Positions 25,346 through 35,309 of a stretch of DNA of 64,000 nt are shown piece after piece. The DNA is from Bog-756 sp963696495 (GTDB taxonomy: Bacteria > Actinomycetota > Acidimicrobiia > Acidimicrobiales > RAAP-2): positions 124,001 through 188,000 of the forward strand of contig CAVOKJ010000001.1 in assembly GCA_963696495.1 (NCBI GenBank), read 5' to 3'. The notes below the pieces were generated by a model, which was not told the DNA's origin, did no database searches, and saw nothing but the letters and a program-made list of their open reading frames with translations. The position numbers and the translations under genes are program-made. Positions within the stretch are counted from its first letter, which is position 1. Each line of letters begins with the position of its first letter.

Positions 25346-26923
25346 GTGCTAGCCGCAGCAGTGAGTTACGTCCCCTATCCAAGCTGGTTGAATCCCGGCG
25401 ACAACACGTGGCAGATAACGGCCGCGACGTTCGTCGGTTTGATGAGCCTTCCCGGACTGGCCGTCCTCTACGCGTCGATCGTCCCGAAGAAATGGGCCGT
25501 CAACGTGGTGGCGATGATGTTCGCCGGGTTCTCCCTCGTGATGCTGGCCTGGTTCCTCTGGGCGTACAAGATGGGCTTCGGAGCCGTGTCGGTCGGCCAC
25601 GGGGTCACCGAGGTGAACGGGGCCGCCGTGCAACACGACCTCACCGGGGTCGGGTGGGTCAAACACTTCTTCGACAACCTGGTCGGCGTGCCGGGCCCGG
25701 TGACCAGCAGCCTCGGTGAACAGGGACAGGCGGTGTCGGCGGCCAACACCCTGATCCCCTTCCACTTCCCGACGGCGTCGCTGGCCTACTTCCAGTTGGT
25801 GTTCGCCGCCATCACGCCCCTGCTGTTCATGGGCAGCGTGCTCGGCCGGATCAAGTTCAGCGCCTGGTGCCTCCTGGTGCCGCTGTGGACGACCTGCGTG
25901 TACTCGGTGGACGCCTTCCTGCTCTGGGGTGGCGGCTACTTCGCCCAGGAGGGCGCGCTCGACTTCTCGGGCGGGTACGTCATCCACATGTCCGCCGGTG
26001 TCTCCGGCTTCGTCGCCGCATGGGTCCTCGGGCCCCGGCTGCTCCGGGACCGACAGCACTTCCTGCCCAACAACCTGGTGATGGCGGCGGTCGGCGCCGG
26101 GATCCTGTGGTTGGGCTGGAACGGGTTCAACGGTGGTGACCCGTACTACGCGGGCGCCAGCGCAGCCGGAGCCGTGGTCAACACCAACCTCGCCACTGCG
26201 GCCGGGGTACTGACCTGGGTGGCTCTCGACGCCTGGCTCTCCAAGGAGAAGAAGCCCACGTTCCTGGGAGCCGTGAACGGCATGATCTGCGGGTTGGTGG
26301 GCATCACGCCCTGTGCCGGCTGGGTCAACGGGCAGGGCGCCATCTTCGTCGGTGTGATCTGCTGCGCCATCGTCTGGGTGGCGTGGAACTTCCTCTCCAA
26401 GGTGCGTCCGTTCTCCAAGGTGGACGACGCACTCGGGGTCATCTACACCCACGGCATCGCCGGCTTCTTCGGTGGTCTGCTCCTCGGCATCTTCGGCGAC
26501 CCGAACATGCTCGAGTACGGCTGCGGCCACCTGGACGCCTCGGGACAGGTCATCGCCACCACGGCCACGCAGTACGCCACGGCCAAGGGGAGCTGTGTCC
26601 CCTTCGGTGTGGACGGACTGATCTACACGGGCTCGGCCCACCAGCTGTGGGAACAGTTCCGGGCGGCGATCTTCGTGATCATCTGGTCGGCGCTGATCAC
26701 CTTCATCCTGATGAAGATCGTCGGCTGGGTGCTCCGTGGGGCCCGCTACAAGGACGAGGTCCTCGAAGTCGGCGACCTCGCCATCCACGGCGAGGAGGCC
26801 TTCCCCGAGGAGACGTTCGCCGAGCGGGTCGGGGCCATGGCCATGGCCGGGGACTCGCCGTCGGGATCGATAGCATCCTCCCCACCGGATGACGGGTCCC
26901 CTCCTGCTGGATCAGGTAGCTGA
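25346..26923 (+). CDS. amtB: Ammonium transporter (Amt/MEP/Rh)
   Basis: A 525-residue, 11-TM channel carrying NH3/NH4+ into the cell. The pore histidine pair is visible: YVIHMSAGVSGFVA in the first half and IYTHGIAGFFGGLLLG in the second. Neighbouring signatures include WLGWNGFNGGDP and GAVNGMICGLVGITP. The C-terminal cytoplasmic tail (about residues 465-525) is unusually long and acidic/Ser-Pro rich; GlnK proteins dock on this tail. The GTG start has a good Shine-Dalgarno. It is followed after 34 bases by the PII gene, the classic nitrogen-assimilation pair. Regulation by nitrogen status is likely, but no operator was identified. Confidence 0.93.
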   Translation: MLAAAVSYVPYPSWLNPGDNTWQITAATFVGLMSLPGLAVLYASIVPKKWAVNVVAMMFAGFSLVMLAWFLWAYKMGFGAVSVGHGVTEVNGAAVQHDLTGVGWVKHFFDNLVGVPGPVTSSLGEQGQAVSAANTLIPFHFPTASLAYFQLVFAAITPLLFMGSVLGRIKFSAWCLLVPLWTTCVYSVDAFLLWGGGYFAQEGALDFSGGYVIHMSAGVSGFVAAWVLGPRLLRDRQHFLPNNLVMAAVGAGILWLGWNGFNGGDPYYAGASAAGAVVNTNLATAAGVLTWVALDAWLSKEKKPTFLGAVNGMICGLVGITPCAGWVNGQGAIFVGVICCAIVWVAWNFLSKVRPFSKVDDALGVIYTHGIAGFFGGLLLGIFGDPNMLEYGCGHLDASGQVIATTATQYATAKGSCVPFGVDGLIYTGSAHQLWEQFRAAIFVIIWSALITFILMKIVGWVLRGARYKDEVLEVGDLAIHGEEAFPEETFAERVGAMAMAGDSPSGSIASSPPDDGSPPAGSGS

Positions 26924-26957
26924 CAGAACCACTACGAACCCAAGGAGATACTGAACA

Positions 26958-27296
26958 ATGAAGCTGATCGTAGCGGTGCTGAAGCCGTTCAAACTTGACG
27001 AGGTGAAGGAGTCACTCAAGTCACTCGGGGTGCACGGCATGACCCTGACCGAGGCCCAGGGCTTCGGTCGACAGCGGGGACACACCGAGGTGTACCGGGG
27101 TGCCGAATACGAGGTCGAGTTCGTGCCGAAGATCCGGCTCGAGGTCCTCGTCGACGACGCCCAGGTGGACTCGGTGACCAACGCCATCGTCGATGCTGCG
27201 GGAACCGGAAAGATCGGTGACGGCAAGGTCTGGATCGTCCCCGTCGAGGAGGTGGTCCGGGTCAGGACTGGGGAGCGGGGCGCCGACGCGCTCTGA
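26958..27296 (+). CDS. glnK: Nitrogen regulatory PII protein (GlnB/GlnK)
   Basis: A 112-residue trimeric PII signal protein that senses ATP/ADP and 2-oxoglutarate. The T-loop HTEVYRGAEYEVEFVPK carries the tyrosine (position 51) that actinobacteria and enterobacteria modify by adenylylation or uridylylation. The C-terminal segment GKIGDGKVWIVPVEEVVRVR holds the nucleotide-contacting residues. AAGGAG lies 10 bases before the ATG. Placement 34 bases after amtB marks it as the GlnK that blocks the ammonium channel when nitrogen is ample. A strong hairpin follows. Confidence 0.95.
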   Translation: MKLIVAVLKPFKLDEVKESLKSLGVHGMTLTEAQGFGRQRGHTEVYRGAEYEVEFVPKIRLEVLVDDAQVDSVTNAIVDAAGTGKIGDGKVWIVPVEEVVRVRTGERGADAL

Positions 27297-27355
27297 GGTC
27301 CCTGCGCCGCACCAGTGACGGTGACGTTTGTGGGGACGAACGGCACTGGGCAACA

Positions 27356-27393
27356 CGACGAGAGGCCGGCCCCGAAGGGCCGGCCTCTCGTCG
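27356..27393. terminator. Long hairpin between convergent glnK and gpmA
   Basis: Perfect 17-base-pair stem (27356-27372 with 27377-27393) closed by a CGAA tetraloop. It lies 60 bases after the glnK stop and 34 bases after the gpmA stop on the other strand, so it can end transcription from both directions. Confidence 0.8.
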
Positions 27394-27426
27394 ACTCCTG
27401 ACCCCCGGTCCTGGCCGTGTGTCGGC

Positions 27427-28182
27427 TCAACCGGCCTGGCGGGCGACCGCCTCGGCCGCGGCCCGGGCCGCCTCGGGGTCGCCCAGGTACCGACCGGACC
27501 TGACGGTCAGGTCGTCGGCCAGCTCGTACACGAAGGGGATGCCCGTGGGGATCTCGAGCCCGGTGATGGCGTCGTCGCCGATGCCGTCGATGTGCTTGCG
27601 GAGGGCCCGCAGGCTGTTCCCGTGCGCCACCACCAGCACCGCACCTCCCCGTGCCCCTTCGGCCAGGAGGTCGGGCACGATGGCGTCCTGCCAGTAGGGG
27701 AGGGCCCTCGCCACCACGTCGGCCAGGCACTCGGTCCTCGGCAGCACCTCGGCCGGCACGTCCCGGTAACGGGGATCGCCCGCCGGGTGGTGCTCGCTCC
27801 CGGGAGCGACCGGCGGCGGCGGCGTGGCGTAGCTCCGGCGCCACTCCTTGACCTGGGCCTCCCCGAACTGGGCCGTGGTCTCCTTCTTGTTCTTGCCCTG
27901 GAGGTCGCCGTAGTGGCGCTCGTTGAGCCGCCAGTGGCGCCGGACCGGCAGCCAGCTGCGCCCGGCGACGTCGAGGGCCAGGGACGCGGTGCGGATGGCA
28001 CGGGTGAGCACCGAGGTGTGGAGCACCCGGAGGTCCAGGTCGGCCTCCGCCCCGAGGAGCCGGCCGGCCTCCTCCGCCTCGGCCACGCCGAGTTCGGTGA
28101 GATCCACGTCGTACCAGCCCGTGAACAGGTTCTCGGCGTTCCACAGCGACTGGCCGTGTCGGAGCAGTACCAGCTGGGGCAT
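27427..28182 (-). CDS. gpmA: 2,3-bisphosphoglycerate-dependent phosphoglycerate mutase
   Basis: A 251-residue histidine-phosphatase-fold enzyme interconverting 3- and 2-phosphoglycerate in glycolysis. The catalytic motif LLRHGQSLWNAENLFTGWYD includes the phosphohistidine (about residue 8). The second histidine is in VVAHGNSLRALRKH, and GDLQGKNKKET and SYATPPPP are typical of dPGM. The C-terminal tail is present. The ATG at 28182 has no Shine-Dalgarno; a TACGCT hexamer lies 6 bases upstream. It converges on glnK and is separated by a long hairpin. It is a stand-alone gene. Confidence 0.95.
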   Translation of the reverse strand: MPQLVLLRHGQSLWNAENLFTGWYDVDLTELGVAEAEEAGRLLGAEADLDLRVLHTSVLTRAIRTASLALDVAGRSWLPVRRHWRLNERHYGDLQGKNKKETTAQFGEAQVKEWRRSYATPPPPVAPGSEHHPAGDPRYRDVPAEVLPRTECLADVVARALPYWQDAIVPDLLAEGARGGAVLVVAHGNSLRALRKHIDGIGDDAITGLEIPTGIPFVYELADDLTVRSGRYLGDPEAARAAAEAVARQAG

Positions 28183-28188
28183 GGCCCG

Positions 28189-28194
28189 AGCGTA
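28189..28194 (-). promoter_or_regulatory. Candidate -10 (TACGCT) of gpmA
   Basis: Read on the minus strand, TACGCT ends 6 bases before the gpmA ATG. The following C-G-G run resembles the purL start region, which has the same hexamer. Confidence 0.4.
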
Positions 28195-28380
28195 TCCCGG
28201 GCCGGCCCCGCATAGCCGGTTCGCCCCCCGGCCCCCCGGGTGTCCACGGCCCGTCCGGCGTCCCCCGGGTCCGGCATCCGGACGTTCCCGGGCCGGGACC
28301 CGGGCCGGACCCCTGCCGACCGGCACCCTTCGGACCAGGGAGGACGCGCTGGAACCCGAGCTCCACTTCCAGCTCAACGA

Positions 28381-28409
28381 TTGACTTACAAGAAACTTAT
28401 GCGTATGAC
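28381..28409 (+). promoter_or_regulatory. dnaK operon promoter (candidate)
   Basis: TTGACT at 28381-28386 and TATGAC at 28404-28409 have 17-base spacing, a good sigma-70-type match in an AT-rich patch about 180 bases before dnaK. A second -10-like TATAGT lies at 28422-28427. The HAIR-like operator overlaps this promoter. The rest of 28183-28587 (about 405 bases) holds no recognised gene. Confidence 0.6.
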
Positions 28410-28416
28410 ACTCAAG
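28396..28416 (+). promoter_or_regulatory. HAIR element (HspR operator)
   Basis: The known HspR site is CTTGAGT, seven bases, ACTCAAG. Here the right half ACTCAAG (28410-28416) is perfect and the left half CTTATGC (28396-28402) matches 4 of 7, at exactly 7-base spacing. It overlaps the dnaK promoter. HspR is encoded four genes downstream, giving autoregulated heat-shock control. Confidence 0.7.
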
Positions 28417-28587
28417 TTTGGTATAGTTGCATCTGTAAGGAAACAGGCTCAGTGTGTACGTGGGTGATCCGGTCCCGAAACGGTCGGTTCTCGGGCACGG
28501 AGGCACCGGGTGATGTGTCAGAGGAGTCGGCAGCAGTGCCGAATGGAAAACGGTGCCCGAGCGGGCAGTGAGTAGGAGGCAGCAGAT

Positions 28588-30423
<1,836 letters not shown>

Positions 30424-30428
30424 TCCCG

Positions 30429-31100
30429 ATGACCGGAACAAACGATTCTGGTCGTGACGGTGGCAAGTGGGATCCGGAGGCCGATCAGGTCCCCGGGTCC
30501 CACCCCGCCCACGGGGCAGAAGGTGCCGAGTTGGGCTCGGACTACCCGTCGGGGGACGACGACGAGGACGCGGAGGTGATCGACGCGGAGATCCTCGATG
30601 CCGCCGACGTGAGCGCCGCCGTCGACGAGGCCTTCGCCGACGACGACCCGCTGGCGCTCGCCCTCAACCAGCGGGACGAGTACCTCGACTCGCTCCGGCG
30701 GTTGCAGGCCGAGTTCGAGAACTACCGCAAGCGGGTGGCCAAGCAGCAGTCCGACCAGGTGGCCAGGGCCGCCCTGTCCCTGGTCGACACCCTGCTGCCG
30801 GTGCTCGACACCCTCGACCTGGCCACCGAGCACATCGGTGACGCCGAGTCGGCGGACGGGCGCGCCCTGTCGGCCGTGGCCGGCCAGCTGCACGACGTGC
30901 TCAGCAAGGCGGGCCTCGAACGGGACTATCCGCTCGGGGAGAAGTTCGATCCCAACGCCCACGAGGCGGTGGGCCACCTGCCGGACGACGACGACGGCAC
31001 ACCCGACGACGGCGAGCCCGTGGTCGGCCAGGTGATGCGGGCCGGCTACCGCTGGCGCGGTGCGGTGGTGCGGCCGGCCATGGTCATGGTGCGGGGCTAG
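30429..31100 (+). CDS. grpE: Nucleotide exchange factor GrpE
   Basis: A 223-residue GrpE that releases ADP from DnaK. The first 75 residues are disordered and very acidic (DDDEDAEVIDAEILDA). The long coiled-coil helix follows (RDEYLDSLRRLQAEFENYRK, then RVAKQQ), and then the beta-rich head with GQVMRAGYRWRGAVVRPAMVMV. It starts 5 bases after dnaK and is followed 32 bases later by dnaJ, so all are on one mRNA. The acidic extension is longer than in E. coli but normal for actinobacteria. Confidence 0.95.
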   Translation: MTGTNDSGRDGGKWDPEADQVPGSHPAHGAEGAELGSDYPSGDDDEDAEVIDAEILDAADVSAAVDEAFADDDPLALALNQRDEYLDSLRRLQAEFENYRKRVAKQQSDQVARAALSLVDTLLPVLDTLDLATEHIGDAESADGRALSAVAGQLHDVLSKAGLERDYPLGEKFDPNAHEAVGHLPDDDDGTPDDGEPVVGQVMRAGYRWRGAVVRPAMVMVRG

Positions 31101-31132
31101 ACGAGAACAGGAAGGGACCAGGGAGAGACCGA

Positions 31133-32245
31133 GTGGCTCCGCAACGCGAATGGTTCGAGAAGGACTACTACAAGACCCTGGGCGTCTCCTCGACCGCCAC
31201 GGCCAAGGAGATAACCAGCGCATACCGGAAGCTGGCCAAACAGCACCACCCGGACACCAATCCCGGTCACGAGGACACGTTCAAGGAGATCTCCGCGGCG
31301 TACGACGTCCTCGGTGACACCGACCGCCGCAAGGAGTACGACGAGGTGCGGGCCATGGGCCCGGCCGCCGGCGCCGGCTTCCCCGGGGGGTTCGGCGGTC
31401 CGGGCGGGGGCACCTTCCGGGTGGAGGACATGGGCGACCTCGGCGACCTGTTCGGCGGGCTGTTCGGCCGCGGCCGGCGGGGCGGGACGAACGGGCCCCA
31501 ACGCGGCAGCGACGTCGAGGCGGAGCTCCACCTCTCCTTCGAGGACGCCGTCAAAGGGGTGACGACCTCGGTCAACCTGACCACCGACGCCCGGTGCCAC
31601 ACCTGCGCGGGGAGCGGCTCGGCGCCGGGGACCCAACCGGCCACCTGCCCCCGCTGCCACGGGTCGGGCACCCTCCAGGACGACCAGGGGCTGTTCTCGC
31701 TCAGCCAGATCTGCCCGCAGTGCGGCGGACGGGGCACGGTGGTGACGACGCCCTGCCCGACCTGCCACGGCACGGGGGTCGAGCACCGCAACCGCTCGGT
31801 CAAGGTCCGGATCCCCGCCGGGGTGGAGGACGGCCAGCGCATCCGGGTCAAGGGCCGCGGCGCGGCCGGGCGCGGGAACGCCCCGAGTGGGGACCTCTAT
31901 GTGGTCGTCCGGGTGGACCGCCACGGCCTGTTCGGCCGGCGCGGCCGCAATCTCACCCTGTCGGTCCCCGTCTCCTACCCCGAGGCCGCCCTGGGCACGA
32001 CCATCACCGTGCCCACACTCACCGAACCGGTGACGCTCAAGGTGCCGGCGGGAACGCCGTCGGGCCGCACGTTCAGGGTGAAGGGCCGGGGAGTCCCGGC
32101 CGGACGGAAGAGCTCGACCGGCGACCTGCTGGTCACCGTCGAGGTGGACGTGCCCGGTTCGCTGACCGACGAGCAGCGCGCCGCCGTCGAGGCCCTGGCC
32201 GCCGTGGTCGAGCCGCCGGCGCGCGACGCCCTGGGAGTGGCATGA
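31133..32245 (+). CDS. dnaJ: Co-chaperone DnaJ (Hsp40, type I)
   Basis: A 370-residue type I J-protein that stimulates DnaK's ATPase. The J domain (about 10-75) carries HHPDTNPG with the HPD tripeptide. A Gly/Phe-rich linker follows, then the zinc domain with four C-x-x-C-x-G-x-G repeats (CHTCAGSG, CPRCHGSG, CPQCGGRG, CPTCHGTG), then the C-terminal substrate domains. The GTG start has a GGGAG purine run upstream. The stop overlaps hspR by 4 bases. Confidence 0.97.
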   Translation: MAPQREWFEKDYYKTLGVSSTATAKEITSAYRKLAKQHHPDTNPGHEDTFKEISAAYDVLGDTDRRKEYDEVRAMGPAAGAGFPGGFGGPGGGTFRVEDMGDLGDLFGGLFGRGRRGGTNGPQRGSDVEAELHLSFEDAVKGVTTSVNLTTDARCHTCAGSGSAPGTQPATCPRCHGSGTLQDDQGLFSLSQICPQCGGRGTVVTTPCPTCHGTGVEHRNRSVKVRIPAGVEDGQRIRVKGRGAAGRGNAPSGDLYVVVRVDRHGLFGRRGRNLTLSVPVSYPEAALGTTITVPTLTEPVTLKVPAGTPSGRTFRVKGRGVPAGRKSSTGDLLVTVEVDVPGSLTDEQRAAVEALAAVVEPPARDALGVA

Positions 32246-32649
32246 GCGACGATCCCCGCAGCCGGGCCGTCTACGTCATCTCGGTGGCCGCCGAGCTCAC
32301 CGGCGTCCACCCCCAGACCCTGCGGGTCTACGAGCGCAAGGGCCTACTCGAGCCGGGTCGAACCCGGGGCGGCAGTCGCCGGTTCAGCGAGGAGGACCTC
32401 GAGCGCCTCCGTCACATCCAGTCCCTGACCAATGCCGGCCTCAACCTCGAGGGCGTCCGCCAGGTGATGGAGCTCGAGGCCGAGGTGGCCCGCCTGCGGG
32501 ACGAGCTCGCCACCACCCGGGCCGAGGCGCGCGAGGCCCTGGCCGTCACCCACCGTCAGTACCGGCGCGATCTCGTGCCGTTGTCCCAGAAGCTGGTGCC
32601 CACCCGGTCGCCGCGCCGTTCCCCCCAGGGCACAGGAGGTAACCGATGA
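32242..32649 (+). CDS. hspR: Heat-shock repressor HspR (MerR family)
   Basis: A 135-residue MerR-type repressor. The winged HTH (VYVISVAAELTGVHPQTLRV, then YERKGLLEPGRTRGGSRRF) is at about residues 10-55, followed by an effector-binding coiled coil (LEGVRQVMELEAEVARLRDE) and a short C-terminal tail. HspR binds HAIR sequences and, with DnaK as co-repressor, shuts off this operon. Overlaps with dnaJ (ATGA) and clpB (ATGA) show tight translational coupling. One HAIR-like site is visible upstream of dnaK. Confidence 0.95.
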   Translation: MSDDPRSRAVYVISVAAELTGVHPQTLRVYERKGLLEPGRTRGGSRRFSEEDLERLRHIQSLTNAGLNLEGVRQVMELEAEVARLRDELATTRAEAREALAVTHRQYRRDLVPLSQKLVPTRSPRRSPQGTGGNR

Positions 32650-35138
32650 CCATCAACCCCGAGCGCTGGACCGTCAAGACCCAGGAGGCCTTCGCCTCCG
32701 CCGTCGAGCGGGCCCGCTCCTCCCACAACGCCGAGGTCACGCCGGAGCACGTGCTGGCGGCCGTGCTCGACCAGCCCGACGGCATCGCCGGGCCGGTCCT
32801 CACGAGGCTGGGCATCGAACCGGCGGTGGTCCGTCAGCGGATCGACGGTGAGCTCGACCGGTTGCCCAAGGCCTTCGGCGGCCAGGAGCCGGGCATCAAC
32901 CGCGCCCTCCGGGACGTCCTGACCACGGCCGACGGCCTGCGGACCGACATGGGCGACGAGTACCTGTCGGTCGAGCACCTCATGCTGGCCACGGCCGACC
33001 GCATCGGCGTCGACCGCGACCAGCTCCTCGACGCGCTGCGCGACATCCGCGGCAGTCACCGGGTGACCTCGCAGAACCCCGAGGAGACGTTCCAGGCCCT
33101 CGAGCGCTATGGACGCGACCTGACCGCGCTGGCCCGCCAGGGAAAGATGGACCCGGTCATCGGGCGGGACGAGGAGGTGCGCCGGGTGATCCAGGTGCTG
33201 TCCCGTCGCACGAAGAACAATCCGGTGCTCATCGGAGAGCCCGGCGTGGGCAAGACGGCCATCGTCGAGGGCCTGGCCCAGCGCATCGTGGAGGGTGACG
33301 TGCCCGAGGGCCTGAAGGGCAAGCGGGTCATCGGCCTCGACATGGGCTCCATGGTCGCCGGGGCCAAGTACCGGGGCGAGTTCGAGGAGCGGCTGAAGGC
33401 CGTGCTGAAGGAGATCACCGACGCCGAGGGCGAGGTGATCACCTTCATCGACGAGCTGCACACCATCGTGGGGGCCGGCGGCGGGGCCGAGGGCGCCATG
33501 GACGCCGGCAACATGATCAAGCCGATGCTGGCCCGGGGTGAGCTCCGGCTCATCGGGGCCACCACCCTCGACGAGTACCGCCAGTACATCGAGAAGGACG
33601 CGGCGCTCGAGCGCCGGTTCCAGCAGGTCTTCGTCCCGCCCCCGTCGGTGGAGGACACCATCGCCATCCTGCGGGGCCTGAAGGAGCGCTACGAGGTGCA
33701 CCACGGCGTCCGCATCCAGGACGCGGCGCTGGTGGCGGCGGCCGTCCTCTCCGACCGCTACGTGACCGGCCGGTTCCTGCCGGACAAGGCCATCGACCTG
33801 ATGGACGAGGCGGCCAGCCGCCTGCGGATCGAGATCGACTCCATGCCCACCGAGCTCGACGTGGTCACCCGGCGCCTGCGCCAGCTGGAGATCGAGCGGA
33901 TGGCCCTGGCCAAGGAGACCGACAGCGCGTCGGCCGAACGGTTGGCCCGCCTCGACGAGGAGATGGCCAACCTCCAGGAGGAGTCGTCGGCCATGACGGC
34001 GCACTGGCAGGCGGAGAAGGAGGCCATCGCCACCATCCAGCACCTGAAGGGCGAGCTCGAGCAGCTGCGCGGCGATGCCGAGCGGCTCAGCCGCGAGGGC
34101 AACCTGGCGCAGGCCTCGGAGATCACCTACGGGCGCATCCCCGAACTGGAGCACCAGGTGGAGGTGGCGACCCAGGCCCTCGACGAGCTGCAGAAGAGCC
34201 AGCGCTTCCTCAAAGAGGAGGTCGACGCCGAGGACGTGGCCGAGGTGGTCAGCCGCGCCACCGGGGTCCCGGTGAGCCGGTTGCTCGAGGGCGAGGTGGA
34301 GAAGCTCATCCGCATGGAGGACGCCCTCCACGCCCGGGTGGTGGGCCAGGACGACGCGGTCAGCGCGGTGTCCAACGCCATACGCCGCAGCCGGGCCGGG
34401 CTCTCCGACCCCCACCGCCCCATCGGCTCGTTCCTGTTCATGGGCCCGACCGGAGTCGGCAAGACCGAGCTGGCCCGGGCGCTCGCCGAGTTCCTGTTCG
34501 ACGACGCCCGTGCCATGGTCCGCATCGACATGAGCGAGTACGGCGAGCGCCACTCGGTGGCCCGGCTGGTCGGTGCACCCCCCGGCTACGTCGGCTACGA
34601 GGAGGGCGGCCAGCTGACCGAGGCGGTGCGACGCCGGCCCTACGCCGTGGTGCTGCTCGACGAGCTGGAGAAGGCCCACCCCGACGTCTTCAACATCCTC
34701 CTCCAGGTGCTGGAGGACGGTCGCCTCACCGACGGCCAGGGAAGGACGGTCGACTTCACCAACACCGTGCTCATCATGACCTCGAACATCCCCGGTGAGC
34801 CCATCGAGTTCTTCAAGCCCGAGTTCGTCAACCGCATCGACGAGATCGTGCGGTTCCACCGGTTGAGCGAGGCCGACCTCGCCCGCATCGTGACCATCCA
34901 GCTGGGGTCCCTGCGGGGGCGGCTGGCCGAGCGTCGCCTGTCGCTGTCGGTGACCCCGGCGGCCGAGGAGGCCCTGTCCCGTGCCGGCTTCGACCCCGAC
35001 TTCGGGGCCCGGCCCCTGCGCCGGGTCATCCAGCGCCAGGTGGAGGACCCCCTGGCCCTCGCCCTGCTCGAGGGGCGCTACCCCGAGGGCTCGACGGTGA
35101 CGGTCGATGCCAAGGACGGCTCGATCACGCTGGTGTGA
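32646..35138 (+). CDS. clpB: ATP-dependent disaggregase ClpB (Hsp100)
   Basis: An 830-residue hexameric disaggregase working with DnaK/DnaJ/GrpE. The N-domain (about 1-140) precedes AAA1 with Walker A GEPGVGKT (about 197-204) and Walker B near residue 264 (VITFIDELHT). The coiled-coil middle domain spans about 390-520, and AAA2 has GPTGVGKT (about 600-607) and VVLLDELEKAH. The stretch between sensor-1 TSNI and the FKPEFVNRIDEIV arginine-finger region is short, about 10 residues less than in the M. tuberculosis protein as I remember it, but all motifs remain. The start overlaps hspR. It is the last gene of the heat-shock operon. Confidence 0.97.
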   Translation: MTINPERWTVKTQEAFASAVERARSSHNAEVTPEHVLAAVLDQPDGIAGPVLTRLGIEPAVVRQRIDGELDRLPKAFGGQEPGINRALRDVLTTADGLRTDMGDEYLSVEHLMLATADRIGVDRDQLLDALRDIRGSHRVTSQNPEETFQALERYGRDLTALARQGKMDPVIGRDEEVRRVIQVLSRRTKNNPVLIGEPGVGKTAIVEGLAQRIVEGDVPEGLKGKRVIGLDMGSMVAGAKYRGEFEERLKAVLKEITDAEGEVITFIDELHTIVGAGGGAEGAMDAGNMIKPMLARGELRLIGATTLDEYRQYIEKDAALERRFQQVFVPPPSVEDTIAILRGLKERYEVHHGVRIQDAALVAAAVLSDRYVTGRFLPDKAIDLMDEAASRLRIEIDSMPTELDVVTRRLRQLEIERMALAKETDSASAERLARLDEEMANLQEESSAMTAHWQAEKEAIATIQHLKGELEQLRGDAERLSREGNLAQASEITYGRIPELEHQVEVATQALDELQKSQRFLKEEVDAEDVAEVVSRATGVPVSRLLEGEVEKLIRMEDALHARVVGQDDAVSAVSNAIRRSRAGLSDPHRPIGSFLFMGPTGVGKTELARALAEFLFDDARAMVRIDMSEYGERHSVARLVGAPPGYVGYEEGGQLTEAVRRRPYAVVLLDELEKAHPDVFNILLQVLEDGRLTDGQGRTVDFTNTVLIMTSNIPGEPIEFFKPEFVNRIDEIVRFHRLSEADLARIVTIQLGSLRGRLAERRLSLSVTPAAEEALSRAGFDPDFGARPLRRVIQRQVEDPLALALLEGRYPEGSTVTVDAKDGSITLV

Positions 35139-35309
35139 CCGGTCGCCCCGTGGCCCCGCGCCCGGGTGGACGGCCGGGGCGGGTGCGGCCATCATGTGGG
35201 CCGGAACGAGGCGTGGAGGTGCCCATCGGATGCGTCGTACGTGGACTGCTCCGAGATCGGCGCGTCCCCGCGCCGAGCGGACGGTGAGCCGACCGGTGCG
35301 GAGCGGCCG

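Noticed and set aside
28183..28380. Possible small gene upstream of the dnaK promoter.
   Set aside because: Open frames are short, have no Shine-Dalgarno or family similarity, and the composition is not coding-like.
32646..35138. ClpB as a truncated or defective protein.
   Set aside because: It is slightly shorter than M. tuberculosis ClpB but has both Walker sets, the middle domain and the arginine-finger region; the loss is confined to a loop.
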